A stretch of DNA of 64,000 bases from Aporrectodea caliginosa (taxonomy: Eukaryota; Annelida; Clitellata; Crassiclitellata; Lumbricidae), in the NCBI GenBank assembly GCA_020284085.1, contig JACEVL010000102.1, positions 1 through 64,000 on the forward strand, in the 5' to 3' direction. Positions within the stretch are counted from its first letter, which is position 1. The number at the start of each line of letters is the position of its first letter. This document shows positions 23,322-34,387 of this stretch, in pieces. Below the pieces are notes generated by a model. The model saw only the letters and a program-made list of their open reading frames with translations, did not search any database and was not told the DNA's origin. Both the position numbers and the translations under genes were made by a program.

Positions 23322-24056
23322 ATGTACGCTGAAAGGATAATGAGGCAGGCGGGAATGGATGAGGCTGAGGAAGGAATAAAGATAGCGGGAAGAATAATGA
23401 ACAATTTGAGATACGCTGATGATACAACACTATTGGCGGGTAAAAAAACCGATTTGGTAGAACTGATAAGAAGGCTTAAGAGTGAAAGTGAGAAAGCAGA
23501 ACTCTACTTCAATATAAAGAAGACAAAGATCATGACAACAGAAGAGGAGGACAGTTTTGAAGTAGACGGAGAGGACAAACATGTGAGTATAGACACGAAA
23601 AACAGATTGGTGAAGGCTTTGATCATACCAACAGTAACATACGGCAGCGAGACATGGACAATGACCAAGAAAATGAGAAAAAAGATTAACGCATGCGAAA
23701 TGTGGATATGGAGGAAGATGCAGAGAATATCATGGACAGAGAAAAGGACCAACGATTGGGTGCGCTGGAGTATCGGAATTGAGAAGGAAGAGACACTACA
23801 ACAAACAGTGCTAAGAGCAAAGTTGAGGTTCTTTGGTCATGTCATGCGATCAGATGGACTGGAAAAGAAAATGATGTTAGCATATGGAGAGGGAAGGAGA
23901 AAACAAGGACGACCAAGGAAAAAGTGGATGGACGAGATACATGAAACAACTGGAATGAATTTGGCAGAATTGAGAGATGCGACGGCGGACAGAAAGAAAT
24001 GGAGAGGCTTGATCATAAGGGTCGCTAAAGTTCCAGGAACTGATAGCACAAGGTGA
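23322..24056 (+). CDS. 5'-truncated RTE/BovB-like reverse transcriptase (probably inactive)
   Basis: A 244-codon open frame covers the end of an RTE-type RT. It has NNLRYADDTTLLAG with the catalytic YADD intact, NIKKTKIMTT, VTYGSETWTMTKK, LRAKLRFFGHVMRSDGLEKK, then AYGEGRRKQGRPRKKWMDEI and NLAELRDATADR. Compared with the family, roughly 40-50 residues are missing between VDGED (near codon 84) and SIDTKNRLVK, an in-frame deletion. Endonuclease and RT fingers are absent. It lies in opposite orientation inside the presumed intron between the propeller and TRADD-N-like exons. Confidence 0.85.
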   Translation: MYAERIMRQAGMDEAEEGIKIAGRIMNNLRYADDTTLLAGKKTDLVELIRRLKSESEKAELYFNIKKTKIMTTEEEDSFEVDGEDKHVSIDTKNRLVKALIIPTVTYGSETWTMTKKMRKKINACEMWIWRKMQRISWTEKRTNDWVRWSIGIEKEETLQQTVLRAKLRFFGHVMRSDGLEKKMMLAYGEGRRKQGRPRKKWMDEIHETTGMNLAELRDATADRKKWRGLIIRVAKVPGTDSTR

Positions 24057-24915
24057 CAAGGTGATCTGTTTTAAAACATTATTATTTTCATCCACTAATG
24101 TTGCTAGTAGGGCCTATGTTATTCCAATTCTGAATTACTCATTTATTGTCTATTTGTTAATTTTCTTAATGAGAGCTGGTTTCTCGTTCAGTGTCTCAGA
24201 GTCAAGACTAAATAAAAACTTACCAATTTATCAGTAATAAACTATTATTTACTTTTTTCTCTTTAAACAATACTTACAGTATTCGTTTATATAATAATTT
24301 AATTTAATTCTCATTGATCTTGCACACTGTTTCCTCTTAATGGCTGGTCATCTGCAGCTGCATGTTATTGACAATCTTGGCAACAGATGGTGCTGTGATG
24401 CCTGTTAATTTTACTCATCAATTTCGAGGAACTGCTGTACATGTCACTCCTGCTGCTCACCTTCTCAACTTATTCGATGTTTATCTTTAGCTACTGTTTA
24501 ATCCACGTGGTTTTTTTGTCATGTGACTGTCTGCTGTTCTATATCAGCATTCGATTAAAGTTCAGCTCACTCGCCTAGTCGCCTTTCATCGGTAGCTGTT
24601 CATCGGTGCTAACTGAAGCTGTAAAAGTTCACTGTAAATGTTTTATAATCAAAGATATCTGTGACATTTCTTCTGAAGCTTTGTCTCTTTTTCAAATGTC
24701 TTGCTTATGAACTGATACGGTTTCAATGCTTGGCTGCAGTATCCTGTATGGGTCCTGTCTAAGTAGCCCTTGTCCAACTGCCTATCTGCCTGTTTTACTC
24801 ATTGCCTCTCGTTCTGTCTACTTCTAGTATTCACTGAGCTCTCCACCACTGTTCTATTCATGCCATCATATGAAATCATTTATTCTCATCTTTTTTGACT
24901 TGCTATCTGTCCAAA
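24057..24915. other. Possible LINE 3' UTR and intron sequence
   Basis: Directly downstream of the RTE frame on the plus strand. No coding signal is visible. The first hundreds of bases may be the LINE 3' UTR, but no second copy in the window confirms this. Confidence 0.35.
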
Positions 24916-24931
24916 TAAGTGGTCTCGGCAG

Positions 24932-24965
24932 CGGTTCTGAGTCTCGCTGCCGAGACTCAGAACCG
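24932..24965. repeat. Perfect 15-bp hairpin with a competing stem
   Basis: CGGTTCTGAGTCTCG (24932-24946) pairs perfectly with CGAGACTCAGAACCG (24951-24965) across a CTGC loop. CTCGGCAG at 24924-24931 can alternatively pair with CTGCCGAG at 24947-24954, which overlaps the loop and the right arm. The two stems are mutually exclusive. Confidence 0.85.
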
Positions 24966-25300
24966 ACTGAAGAGAAGACTAGCCAGTAACGAAGTACAGT
25001 ACGGTAATCGCATTAATTACAGTGATTCCTAGACAGCAGATGACGGCATGGGCTATGACTGTGAAAACAGAGGAGACAAATTCTCTGATAGCACGCATGC
25101 GCCTCAAATGGGAGTAGCAAGAGATCAACAGGCTTTTGTTCAGTCTCATGTTAAATCCACTTTTCACTCTATTCGTATAAAAACACAGTTTCTTACCAGC
25201 GCTGTTTTTGTCACTACACTTATCTACACGCCATAGGATGTCTTGGGTTTATTATGCCTTTTAAAAGTCCTGTATGATGAATGCATTCATAAACACTTAC

Positions 25301-25675
25301 CAACTGTTTTCTTGAAATGAATGCTATCAATGTTTATCGCATTTGATCGGATGCTTTCAGAAGTAGATTTTCGAACATTTGAAAGATCGAAGAAGATACG
25401 TGTCAGGCAATTTGATTCGTATAGCCTCCAAAAATATACCAGGGCTGCTTGTGAATAACACCAGATCCAAACGACCACAGTCTGTCCGTCCAGTTGAGAG
25501 TTCAGGATTTCTATGCTTGACATATTCAGTTGATTCATGAGTTTTGCAGTTTCGTGTGCCCATGGTTTGTTTTTGTGTTGAAGTTCTTCAATTTTTTTAT
25601 GAAGTAGGCTTAGCTGTATCTTCGTAAACGTTGTGCACTTTGAACGAAGATTTTGTGCTTCGACTCTTATTACGA
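25301..25675 (-). CDS. TRADD-N-like exon (paralog B)
   Basis: A 375-bp open exon with acceptor TTTTGATTGTAG and donor GTTG/GTAAGTG, in phase 1 at both ends. It can therefore join a CARD exon upstream and the propeller exon downstream. The N-terminal half is helical and charged (LLHKKIEELQHKNKPWAHET). The C-terminal half (GQTVVVWIWCYSQAALVYFW, then LYESNCLTRIFF, ending IDSIHFKKT) resembles the TRADD-like N-terminal domain of invertebrate proteins: a beta strand, a helix with W-x-x-Y-x-S, then strands. That assignment is from memory of the fold pattern and is moderate. The exon structure is well supported. Confidence 0.65.
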
Positions 25676-26329
25676 CTACAATCAAAACGTATTTCAGATG
25701 TCGAACCAATTTCTTAAACGTAATTTTCTACTCAACTGCAGTTGAAATAAATTAATTAAATAATGAATATTCTTTAGCTTGTAGATACGTGACAAATTCT
25801 GATTTTAGTCTCATTTAAGCACCTCAGATTGGGCATTTGTTACCGATTCCTAAAATATGCAGTTCGACACTTTCATAACGCACATTAACATGCACTTTAA
25901 AGAAGATGCCATAATTGATCAAGTATCTAAAATGCTCCAGGACAAATAAGTTTTAATTAGCAGCGATAAAAGTTAAGGCAAAGAGCAAGAGCCCATAAAG
26001 CTTACGACAGTGAATTAGTCTACATAGTGTGTACCGTGTGTGTGCGAAAAATGAACGGCACTTCAACACTAGGTCTACCTTTGGATGGTTAAAAACATGT
26101 GCAAGAGGAATCTGATAATAAAAATGTGACAAGGCAGGACGAATTGGTAGTTGAATGCAAAAGCCGGTATCACGAAATAGAGTAGGCCTAATCCCCAATA
26201 CACGAGTATCCCTTAGCGAAATGTAGTATTCGGTTTAATTTGCGTTTTTGGCGGTTTCTAAGTGTACTCAGTCGTAGCCTACTGTTTGGATTTATTGTAC
26301 ACGTACAATTGTTTAATTTGCGTATCTTT

Positions 26330-26490
26330 AGTTTGTACGACGACCTGAAATTAATTTACTTCGTTTTTGATGATTTTGAGTGGATTTTCGCCTTGGCTAT
26401 CGTGATGCGTGTGACGATGGCCGATGTGGGATAGAATGGCTTATCCCCTCGAATACTCTAAACTGGTTTATTCCATCCGGGGATATGCTT
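26330..26490 (+). repeat. Dispersed repeat (pair member 1)
   Basis: Contains CTGAAATTAATTTACTTCGT, GGCTATCGTGATGCGTGTGA and GGTTTATTCCATCCGGGGA. The same order is found on the minus strand at 51750-51915 with scattered substitutions. No termini are identified. Confidence 0.75.
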
Positions 26491-26995
26491 TAGCGAGGGG
26501 GTGGACAGAATATCTCGAGACACCGGCAAAGTTATCGAAGCTAGACCACGCAGCGCTTTGCTTCAATACGGCAACTTTCAGGTTTTACATAGTCTAATAT
26601 GTTTAGTTAACATTGAAATTGGTTAAAAGCGTATAGATGTTTATGAACAATTTCTTTATCGAACCCTCTTTAAAGTCCGCTTACTTTTACTTCAAAAGCC
26701 TCTTTGTTTTTCGTAGGAAACTACTTTCCTACAGTGACCTAGTAGTCTTAAAGGTTCATTCAGAATTTCAGGTTACTCTGAAAGTGTGCTCACACTTTTC
26801 ATATAAAGGTTTACCTAATATCGGTATAATAAGACAATTCCACAAATATTCACCAAAATCATGTATCGTACTTGATTTGTGAAAATAAATGATATATTGA
26901 CCAGTGCGTAACAGTCTTGATCTATTTTGAAATAATTAAATATAAAGAAAATTATGTTAGCAATTATCCTTTGAACAAAATTTTGGCTGAAAAAC

Positions 26996-27282
26996 CTCCT
27001 CCGTTTTCCATGATTCTTGCCACTTTCCTCTGGCTTGTTTCTCGAAGACACTTGACAAAATTTGAAAACTTTGTCTCATCGAAGGATCTCGTGAAGTACA
27101 AAAGCTTGTCGTTTTTACATCGGTTTGAGCGTTGTCGTTGAATGATTTGACTTTGCTCTTCCGTTATGCAGTTGAGTGACAACAGCGAAGCAATAAGCTC
27201 ATCATTCGGCTGAATATTTTCCAAGAGATAATTTCGATTGCTTCTGATGATTGTAGAACCTTTCTGGTTGCTTTATAGAAAC
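26996..27282 (-). pseudogene. CARD exon of paralog B with a one-base frameshift
   Basis: Exon-like segment with acceptor GGACATTTTAG and donor GGAG/GTTTTT. It encodes a CARD: NYLLENIQPNDELIASLLSL, then CITEEQSQIIQRQRSNRCKN, FDETKFSNFVKCLRETSQRK and a final MENGGG. It is 287 bp against 288 bp in the paralog C exon. The missing base lies in the first 44 bp, so FYKATRK is out of frame with NRNYLLENI. Either the copy is broken or the base is an assembly error. Its position between the F-box-like and TRADD-N-like exons matches the expected order. Confidence 0.75.
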
Positions 27283-27464
27283 CTAAAATGTCCAACGCAA
27301 CTTTGAATGACATCAAAGCTTTTTTCATGACAATAATATTATAAAAATTATTATCAGCAGCGAGACATTTCAACCGGAAGTAAGTGCGAGATCTTTGAGC
27401 CTGCTGACTGTGAATTAAACAGAGATGATGGGAGTTGAGGAAGTTTCAAGACGAAAAACATCAT

Positions 27465-27845
27465 TCAAGGAAATGACGCACATCTATTATAGATACATTT
27501 ATAGAACGCGTTTCCAAGACAAGACTTTTTAACATTTTGGCTCAAATCTTTCCAAGACGTTTGACTCTTCCATAAAGGCAGAGGACACAGTTTAAATACC
27601 AAGTGGACCAACCGATGTTTTACTAAAATTCTTTTCCGGGGATAATATTGCGCATGGAAGAATCTTATAATTAATTCCTTTAAGTACTTTGGTAGCCATT
27701 TAGTTCGTGAACGTGGAGAGCTTAGGTTGAGGTGACTCCCGTACGTGTTCAACCGTATGTGTACTTGCATATCGAATAACGCTCCCATTAATGTGAGATT
27801 CTCCTTCTCAGTATGAGGAAGAGCTATTTTATCTAAACTTCGCAA
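27465..27845 (-). other. Unrecognised 126-codon open frame
   Basis: Minus-strand frame with MQVHIRLNTYGSHLNL and KWLPKYLKELIIRFFHAQ, rich in basic and aromatic residues, ending in a stop. I do not recognise it. It lies between F-box-like and CARD exons of paralog B. It may be an old mobile-element remnant or chance. Confidence 0.25.
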
Positions 27846-28368
27846 ATATTTCCTGTTTAAAATTGTCAGCAGACAACTGAATAAATTGAATATAAGCTGG
27901 AGCTCTGATTTTTATTCTTATACGGAAAGCAGTTTGCAGTAAACATTATAATCCCTTAATATTTTCTCCGTGATATATTTTTGTTGATAATTACCCTAAC
28001 GATGATTGTCGTTAATATTAGTATTTAGATAAGTACACAGGCCACTACCCTATAGTATAGCAATTTAAATTACATGCGCACAGTTGGCAGAGCTGTTAAG
28101 GACTTCTGAATATCGGTGCACTTTTCCTAAGATTTGTTGGGTCCATAATATTTGCATTTGTAATTTTGCATTTACCTTTTTCGTATCAAATTCTTTATTC
28201 ATGTACTTCCTAAGTTCTGTCTTGATTTCACTAGCAAATGCTTGTTTTCTAGCACACATGACAGCAACAACTTATTTCTCACTTGTATCATTAAGGCAGA
28301 TCTGTAGAAACTATAAATGCTTCGAAGTTCTTCGCCAATAGCCATAAAAAGACTTCTAAATGTGAGAC

Positions 28369-28697
28369 GCTTCGGTGACAACTCGTCTACAGACCTTTCG
28401 TCTACGACATTTCGTCTATGCAGACATTTCGCCTACGATTTTTTTTAGCAATCCTACTTCTATTGAATGGAAACATAGTTTCATCCATTTATCCAGCTTG
28501 GTATCCAGCTTCTAGTTACGGTAAAAATTAGTTCGATCAATCCAACTTCTATTTAAACATTAAACACAGGAATGTTTTCATCAATCCCACTTTCATTTAA
28601 GGAAACAGTTTTTTTCATCAATCCAGCTTCCATTTTAAAGTGACAATATCAAATATCTTGGTTGACGAAATGTCTGTAGACGAGTTGTCGTGACACC
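28369..28697. mobile_element. Mutator-like MITE (329 bp)
   Basis: Perfect 9-bp target duplication ATGTGAGAC (28360-28368 and 28698-28706). The termini ACAACTCGTCTACAGAC and its inverted counterpart GTCTGTAGACGAGTTGT are followed by TTTCGTCTACGAC-type iterations. The interior carries the 45-bp TCAATCCAACTTCTATTTAA repeat shared with 4603-5256. The duplication size and long iterated ends fit Mutator-like elements. There is no coding sequence. Confidence 0.9.
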
Positions 28698-28741
28698 ATG
28701 TGAGACATTCATTACGCAACCTGACTGTCGACCAAAGAATA

Positions 28742-28883
28742 TAGGCTACCGCTATTTGTATTGCAGGCTGTCTGTTCTGTTAGTAGTTAAGATTTAAATT
28801 GAATAACATGACTTTTGTAAATGTACAGCGCAGTGCGTTTGTCAGGCGCTTAATAAAGAAAAGATTATTATTATTATTATTAT
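28742..28883 (+). repeat. Retroelement 3' tail, copy 1
   Basis: Ends TACAGCGCAGTGCGTTTGTC, AGGCGCTTAATAAAGAAAAG and (ATT)n. The same block occurs at 30866-31030, beginning TGTATTGCAGGC(T/C)GTCTGTTC and GTTAGTAGTTAAGATTTA. A shared 3' end with a short-sequence tail suggests a LINE or SINE family. Confidence 0.75.
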
Positions 28884-29178
28884 TTCAAGATCTGTCTTTT
28901 AGTCTAAATTTTGTAAAATCATTGAATTTGTCTCAGCGACCTTTGCATATCACAGTATAAGGCTCTGATGCTACAAATTAGCTCAAGAATTATTTATCAG
29001 ATTCATGAAAGTGTTGAAATCAGATATTTTAATTCTGAAGAAAAATGGTTAACATAAGTTAGCGAAATATTTCAACGATTGTTGCACTAAATAAGCTTTG
29101 CTGTGTGTTCGTTCAGGTCACCACGAAAAATGAGTGCATTGTTCATAATTCTATAGCTTCAACAGGCTAGCATTACCC

Positions 29179-29824
29179 GGGTCTAGGACTTTACTTCCCG
29201 GCCCATTGTCCCCTGCCATTTCCCCAGCCATTACCCCCTGCCATTATCCGACCATTACGACGTAGAACATTACCCCCCATAGTTTACCCCCCGTCCCGTA
29301 TAATAATATATCATAATTATAGTTATAATTATTAATATATAATATAATAGCTAATAATTATATTTGTAAATTATAATTATAATTATTAATTATAACTATA
29401 ATATAATGAATTATAATAATATTTATTAATTAATATAGTAATATAATTATTAAAATAATATATATATGTATGTAATAATTAATATCACTAATAAATATAT
29501 TAATTATTTATTATAATTATATGTATAATATATAATATTAATATATTATATTAATTGTTATAATTATATTGTTATTGATTAATTACAATAATTATTATAT
29601 AATAATATATATAATAATTATATTACTGGTTCTAAGTGTCAATTATAGGCGCTAAGTGCCAATTAATTAACACTAATCTGAAAGATTTGCAGCTCAATCA
29701 AAAGAAAAACACATACGAGGGGGTAATGGCGGGGGTAATGTCCTACGGGGGTAATGGTCGGGGGGTAATGGCAGGTATAATGCATCGGCATAATGCATGA
29801 TTCGGGGGTGAAAGTCCGGATACC
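29179..29824. mobile_element. Foldback element with iterated CCATTACCCCC termini
   Basis: Perfect 8-bp direct repeats CATTACCC flank it (29171-29178 and 29825-29832). The ends are GGGTCTAGGACTTTAC and its inverted partner GAAAGTCCGGATACC. The left arm then carries CCTGCCATTA, CCGACCATTAC and GTAGAACATTACCCCCC; the right arm has the same series inverted as GGGGGTAATGTCCTAC and GGGGTAATGGCAGG. The 350-bp core is extremely AT-rich and itself palindromic in many places. There is no coding frame. Confidence 0.85.
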
Positions 29825-29832
29825 CATTACCC

Positions 29833-30860
29833 AATAGGTGATGTGCGCAGCTGCATAGTGACCACGCAGAATCAAGGAGCCTTCCCCAACGACGTACAAA
29901 TATTTTGCGCATCGTTTAATCACCGGTTGTTTTGAGTAGCTCAAAATTAGTATTCTAGTGACTTGAAAACTGTGGCTGTAAGTTCGGCTCCATAAGCTAC
30001 CAGACCGATGGGACATTCGGTTGAGGAAGACAAAGACCTACATTGCCGAAGAGATCTATTGTCTCCTAGTCGGTACCTCATTTTCAAGGTCTAATATTTG
30101 ATCGAAAGTCATATTGAAATCGTATAATTGCAAACTGAACTCATAGATTCATATTTCAGTTTAGTCCCCGGCGCCGCCGCCAACCACTAAGCCCTCAAGT
30201 CGCAACCTGTCGCTTAAGCTATCGACTGCGACCCAGTCCCCGCCAGCGCCACCGCCGCTAAGCCCTCAAGTTCACTTAATCAAAATTATATCAGCAGCAG
30301 GACAAGAGCAAAACTTGCTTACAAGGTCCAGGTTAAAGAGCAACACACTAACAGTCTAACAATCAGTCGATATCAGATTACCAGTTATTTACTTAATACC
30401 TAACAGCCTACCTACTTACTACTTTACTGCTATTATTTACTACCAACAGATTATGTCACGTTATAATTATGGCGTCACGCACTTCTTTAATAGAAAACGG
30501 CGCTCTTCGATGCAAACGTCTCGTTGAAAATACGCTGTTTTCAATGTCTTTAAACAGCAGTATAACCACAGTTGAAGCCAGGAACGTTGATATGCTCGTG
30601 AAATTGGGGAACATAGGCAGTCATTTGCGCTCCCAAGAGAAACCCGGCCATTAGGAACATTTAAGCGAACTATGCTACCGTTGTCAGTATGTCCACTTGG
30701 AGCGGAGCCCTTATAGGACCTAAAATCTCATACTGGGCCCGTATAGACCCCATTTTGACGGCGCGGTCAGAGGCCCGATAGCGCATTGAATAACACACTA
30801 GCATAGAGAGCGAGAGGTACCGAGATCGAGTACCGTAGGCGGACATGCTTTGTAGGCTGC
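29833..30860. other. Intronic spacer with a local duplication
   Basis: At 30163-30285 a GC-rich stretch AGTCCCCG(N)GC(G)CCGCC, with CTAAGCCCTCAAGT, is present twice in direct orientation. A 61-codon plus frame at 30469 is unremarkable. No gene is recognised. Confidence 0.5.
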
Positions 30861-30865
30861 TATTA

Positions 30866-31030
30866 GCGCCGTGTATTGCAGGCCGTCTGTTCTGTTAGTA
30901 GTTAAGATTTATGTCTTCTGTCATTTGTGTTCTTGTTAATTGTTTAATTGTCATAACATGTAAATGTACAGCGCAGTGCGTTTGTCAGGCGCTTCATTAA
31001 AGAAAAGATAGTATTATTATTAGTGCAGGC
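30866..31030 (+). repeat. Retroelement 3' tail, copy 2
   Basis: Homologous to 28742-28883 through TACAGCGCAGTGCGTTTGTC and AGGCGCTTCATTAAAGAAAAG, with (ATT)n at the end. It has an extra segment TGTCATTTGTGTTCTTG absent from copy 1. Confidence 0.75.
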
Positions 31031-31322
31031 TGTAACATCATGCGGTAAAATGCATTATTAGGTAACTAATGGACGTAGCCTACCTAATTTTCCGAGAAGT
31101 CGATATCACGTCGGTAAGTCAATGAATAAGTCTAAGCGATTTAGTCAGTCGATAGGCATGTGACTTTGTTGCATGAGTCGCTGAGTCAATCGCTAATTCT
31201 CTAAGTCAGACACGAACATTTTAGCTATAGCGACTCCTGGTATTATTTCAGTTAAATGGAAAACATCTTTGATCATCTAAGGCACAATAGCTACAAATAA
31301 TAATGCTAAAAATTCAACAAAC

Positions 31323-31509
31323 CCTTGAGCCGCAGCCACATTCTTCTCATAAATCTTCGTTTCCTTATTCGTTGAAACCAACAGAAATCGACTGAGGCCA
31401 AAGTTTTAGCGACATTTTCGTCTGCTTGGCGGGATGAAGAACTCAGTATCCAATGTAGAAACGAGTTTTCTATGACGACATCCAACAGCTCCAATGGAAG
31501 GTCATCCAG
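31323..31509 (-). CDS. F-box-like exon, intact copy (paralog B)
   Basis: 187-bp exon, phase 0 to phase 1, acceptor TTTTTATCTCTAG and donor CAAGG/GTTTGT-type. It begins LDDLPLELLDVVIENSFLHW and continues ASVDFCWFQRI, then RKRRFMRRMWLRLKG. The LPLELLD start, the A-SV-x-CW segment and the basic end resemble an F-box-like helix bundle that would recruit a SKP1-type ubiquitin ligase, but divergence is high. The length is identical to the paralog C exon (46751-46937). Confidence 0.6.
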
Positions 31510-31601
31510 CTAGAGATAAAAAGTTAAGTGCAATGTCTCAAATTAATTACGCGAGTTACGATATCGTTTTACCGTCCCAAGCTCATTCAAAAGTGCATAG
31601 A

Positions 31602-31856
31602 TTCATTCATTCATTTCAGATATTTATATAGCACCTCTTCAAGATTTCTATTCGGGATGCGCTCCCGACTGGCGGATTGGGGGTCGAACCCGCAACTAGC
31701 GCGGACAATGAATCGGAGTTTCACGCCGAAGCGCATGAGAAATTGTGAATGAAGGACTTGCCCAGGGTCCCTACGCGGCGGTGATTGAGGGATTCGAACC
31801 CGCAACCCTCCGACTGCAAGGCACCGAACATACCTCTACACCACCGCGCCCCTAAC
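31602..31856 (-). mobile_element. tRNA-derived SINE
   Basis: On the minus strand it starts GGGGCGCGGTGGTGTAGAGG (box A-like TGGTGTAGAGG). It reaches box B GGTTCGAATCC about 45 bp later and ends AATCTTGAAGAGGTGCTATA followed by TAAATATCTGAA and (TGAA)n. The body segment GGGACCCTGGGCAAGTCCTT is shared with 53815-54000. The 3' tail matches the 3' end of LINE family 1, the usual sign of a SINE using that LINE's machinery. Confidence 0.85.
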
Positions 31857-32102
31857 AATAAAATGATCGTAATACGAATGTCTTAAGTCAATGAATAAGC
31901 GTAAATATTTAGAAGAATCGATACTAATTGTGTACTTTGTGCATGTTAGTCGCTGAGTAAGTCGCTAACTCTCGTAAGTTGGATACGAAACTTTCTTACT
32001 TAGCGACTCCTAAAATTGGACTATTTCAGTTAAATGGAAAACATCTTTGTGATAATGTAAGTCAAAATAGCTATCCGAATTATGTTAGAATATCAACGTT
32101 AC

Positions 32103-32306
32103 CCTTGAGCCGCAGCCAAATTCTTCGGAGGTTCGAAATTCTTCGTTTTCTTATTCGTTGAAACCAACAGAAATTGACTGAGGCTATAAGTTTTAGCGAC
32201 ATCGAAAATCTCAATTTGGATTGATCTTTAAGATTTTCATTAATCCAATGCAGAAAAATGAGCTTTCTAAGATGACATCCAACATCTCGAGAGGAAGTTC
32301 CTTCAG
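32103..32306 (-). pseudogene. F-box-like exon, upstream copy, broken (paralog B)
   Basis: Starts LKELPLEMLDVILESSFF after acceptor TTTTCCGTTAG and ends NFCWFQRIRKRRIS and RIWLRLKG before donor GTAACG. It is 204 bp rather than 187, with an inserted AT-rich stretch and frameshift in the middle. It would not be usable without skipping. Confidence 0.65.
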
Positions 32307-32400
32307 CTAACGGAAAAATGAGTTATTTAAGTGCAGTGTCGATTTGTCAAATTAATTACAGCGATATACGATATCGTTTTACCGTCCCATGCTCATTCAA

Positions 32401-33360
32401 AGGCTTTGAACTGTTTATACAGTCGTAAATGATCTTAATACGAAAGTCTTGTATCGCCAAAAAGCGTTCTTTCCAATAATATATATGAATTATTTATTTC
32501 TAAATCGTGTAAAATACATGTCCCATCTCGTACTAACAAGCACGAAACTTACGGTGATATTTTGGCCTGTGTTAAAGTTCAATCGTAGGCCTATTTTAAA
32601 TGGCAATTTATCTAAAATCAGAAAGTGACATTGTGATCAAATTTATTCCAAATGCTCGATCAATGCTGGCAATTTAATTTAATTTAATAAAGTACATCAA
32701 ACAGACAATTTTGAATTTCGGAGGATAAGGGGCTACAGATAGCCTAATTGGCGGAGGTTAGGAGGTTGTAATGTTAAAACGGTTTTTATATTTATTATTA
32801 GCCTTTGTCCATGAAAAATGTGCTCCTTTTAAAGACTTCTAAACAAAATAATGTTCGTTAAAAATCGCGCTAATTTAGGCCTACACGTGTGACACGGGTA
32901 TAGATTAGAACGCTATCTCCAATTATCCACAAGCTGTGGTGTTTTAATGGGAAATAACAAAATATCTGGATGGAGTGGAGTAGGTGAGTAAAATTAATAG
33001 ATTTACTCATTAAGATTTTCAGGCATATACCAAATATAAAAGAGAGTTTTCGTCGATTTTGTCGAAAGCAATTGCGCCAAGTTTAGTGTCGAAAATCCCT
33101 TTTTGCGGAGTAAAGTTGTGGCTCGACGATATTTAAAAATATGACAATATGTAAACATAATTTTATGTTATTTTATTTCATTCTTGTCTGGCCTTTCAAC
33201 CCTGTATGAAACAATAGTGAGGGTATATCGACTTATGCGTGAAAAAGCTAAAAATATTACCAGATATTAGAAATTACAGCAAGCTTTACTGAAGTACAAC
33301 TTTTATCATTAGATGTCTTGACTATCCATTCGAAGTTACCCGAAAACTCTAGATTAATAC
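32401..33360. other. Intronic spacer
   Basis: AT-rich, no coding motif, RNA gene or repeat recognised. Confidence 0.45.
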
Positions 33361-33365
33361 ATATG

Positions 33366-33460
33366 AGCGGTGGTCTCGGTGAATGGTAACACTCCGGCAC
33401 GAAGAGCAAAATATCAGCATAGACAGAGGATCGATTCCTGCTACCCTTCCAGCGTTTCCA
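33366..33460 (+). repeat. tRNA-like SINE head
   Basis: GCGGTGGTCTCGGTGAATGG resembles a box A region, and GAGGATCGATTCCTGC lies at box B spacing. This is typical of a tRNA-derived SINE 5' part. The acceptor stem does not pair well, so it is not called as a tRNA gene. LINE sequence follows at 33600. Confidence 0.45.
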
Positions 33461-33599
33461 TTCGTTAAGGGGCGATGGTAAAATGATTGCAGAAGGACGT
33501 GGTGGGCGCCTGCCTGGCTGCCAGACAATTAAATTCGACTTATTTAATACTTTGTCATCATCCGTTCATACAATGACTTGTAGGCTACTAATACTGCGG

Positions 33600-33835
33600 A
33601 TGTCAGCGCGACGTTTGGTAACACCGATCACGGTATCCTTCTTATGCGCCTTTCTACCTCATTTGCTCTTTCTTGACTGGTTTGGTTCCTTCCTCTATGA
33701 CCGTTCTTTATCTGTCGTCTACGGGTCAACCAGGGCTCCATGGGTTGCTGCCACGTATGGACTGCCACAGGTTCTGTTTGGCTCTCTTCTATATATTACT
33801 AGCATTTTTAACCCGGCTTTGCCCGGGTTTTCTTC
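33600..33835 (+). pseudogene. LINE RT fragment (motifs 4-5)
   Basis: The open frame contains LDWFGSFLYDRSLSVVYGST, APWVAATYGLPQ and a degraded remainder of GSVLGPLLYI. This is the RT region just before the catalytic loop of jockey/CR1-like elements. It is followed by unrelated sequence, so only a small internal fragment survives. Confidence 0.75.
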
Positions 33836-34387
33836 ATGAGTAATTTTTAACGGCTACGGCTGCAAATAAAGTTTACTTACTTTTTTACTATATATATGCT
33901 GACGGGCTTAAAATCTTTGAAAATGTCCACATATATCTGAATGGCAACGATATTTGGAGGTGAAAATAGTTTCCCCATGTATTTGAATTTAATTACCTGT
34001 GCCTGCAGTGCTGCACCGTTTAGCATTTGAATTTAATGTTTTTGTAAGCGACTTCGTATTTCAATTAATGTCCGCTTACTGCACCACCTATCGAACGTTC
34101 GTCCGTGCAGCTGTAGCGTAGGCCTAATCCATCATTGCCGCTTGATGGGTTTGAAAATCAACTAAAAATGTCCATGTATCGGAACTGAAATTAAATTTTG
34201 AACTGAAAATACTTGGGATCAGAACGTTCGTTAAAATTTTTGCATCGGCAGAGTTGCAATGGCGAGTTTTTAGTTGAGATGCTGTAAGTTTCGGACACAA
34301 GTTGAAATCCGAAAACTGTAAAAGTACGGGTACAAATGCGTTATATTTGGTATGAATTAGTCTAATTAAACAGTTTCATAACCTTAC

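Larger units (their letters stand above)
31050..32400. repeat. Tandem duplication of about 0.8 kb carrying the F-box-like exon
   Basis: The blocks near 31130-31590 and 31895-32400 share GCGACTCCT, TTTCAGTTAAATGGAAAACA and TCTTTG in flanking DNA. They also share the F-box-like exon and GATATCGTTTTACCGTCCCA. A tRNA-derived SINE (31602-31856) separates them. The duplication gives paralog B two F-box-like exons, of which only the downstream one is intact. Confidence 0.75.

Noticed and set aside
29290..29640. Replication origin-like AT-rich palindromes
   Set aside because: They are the interior of a foldback element with a clear target duplication.
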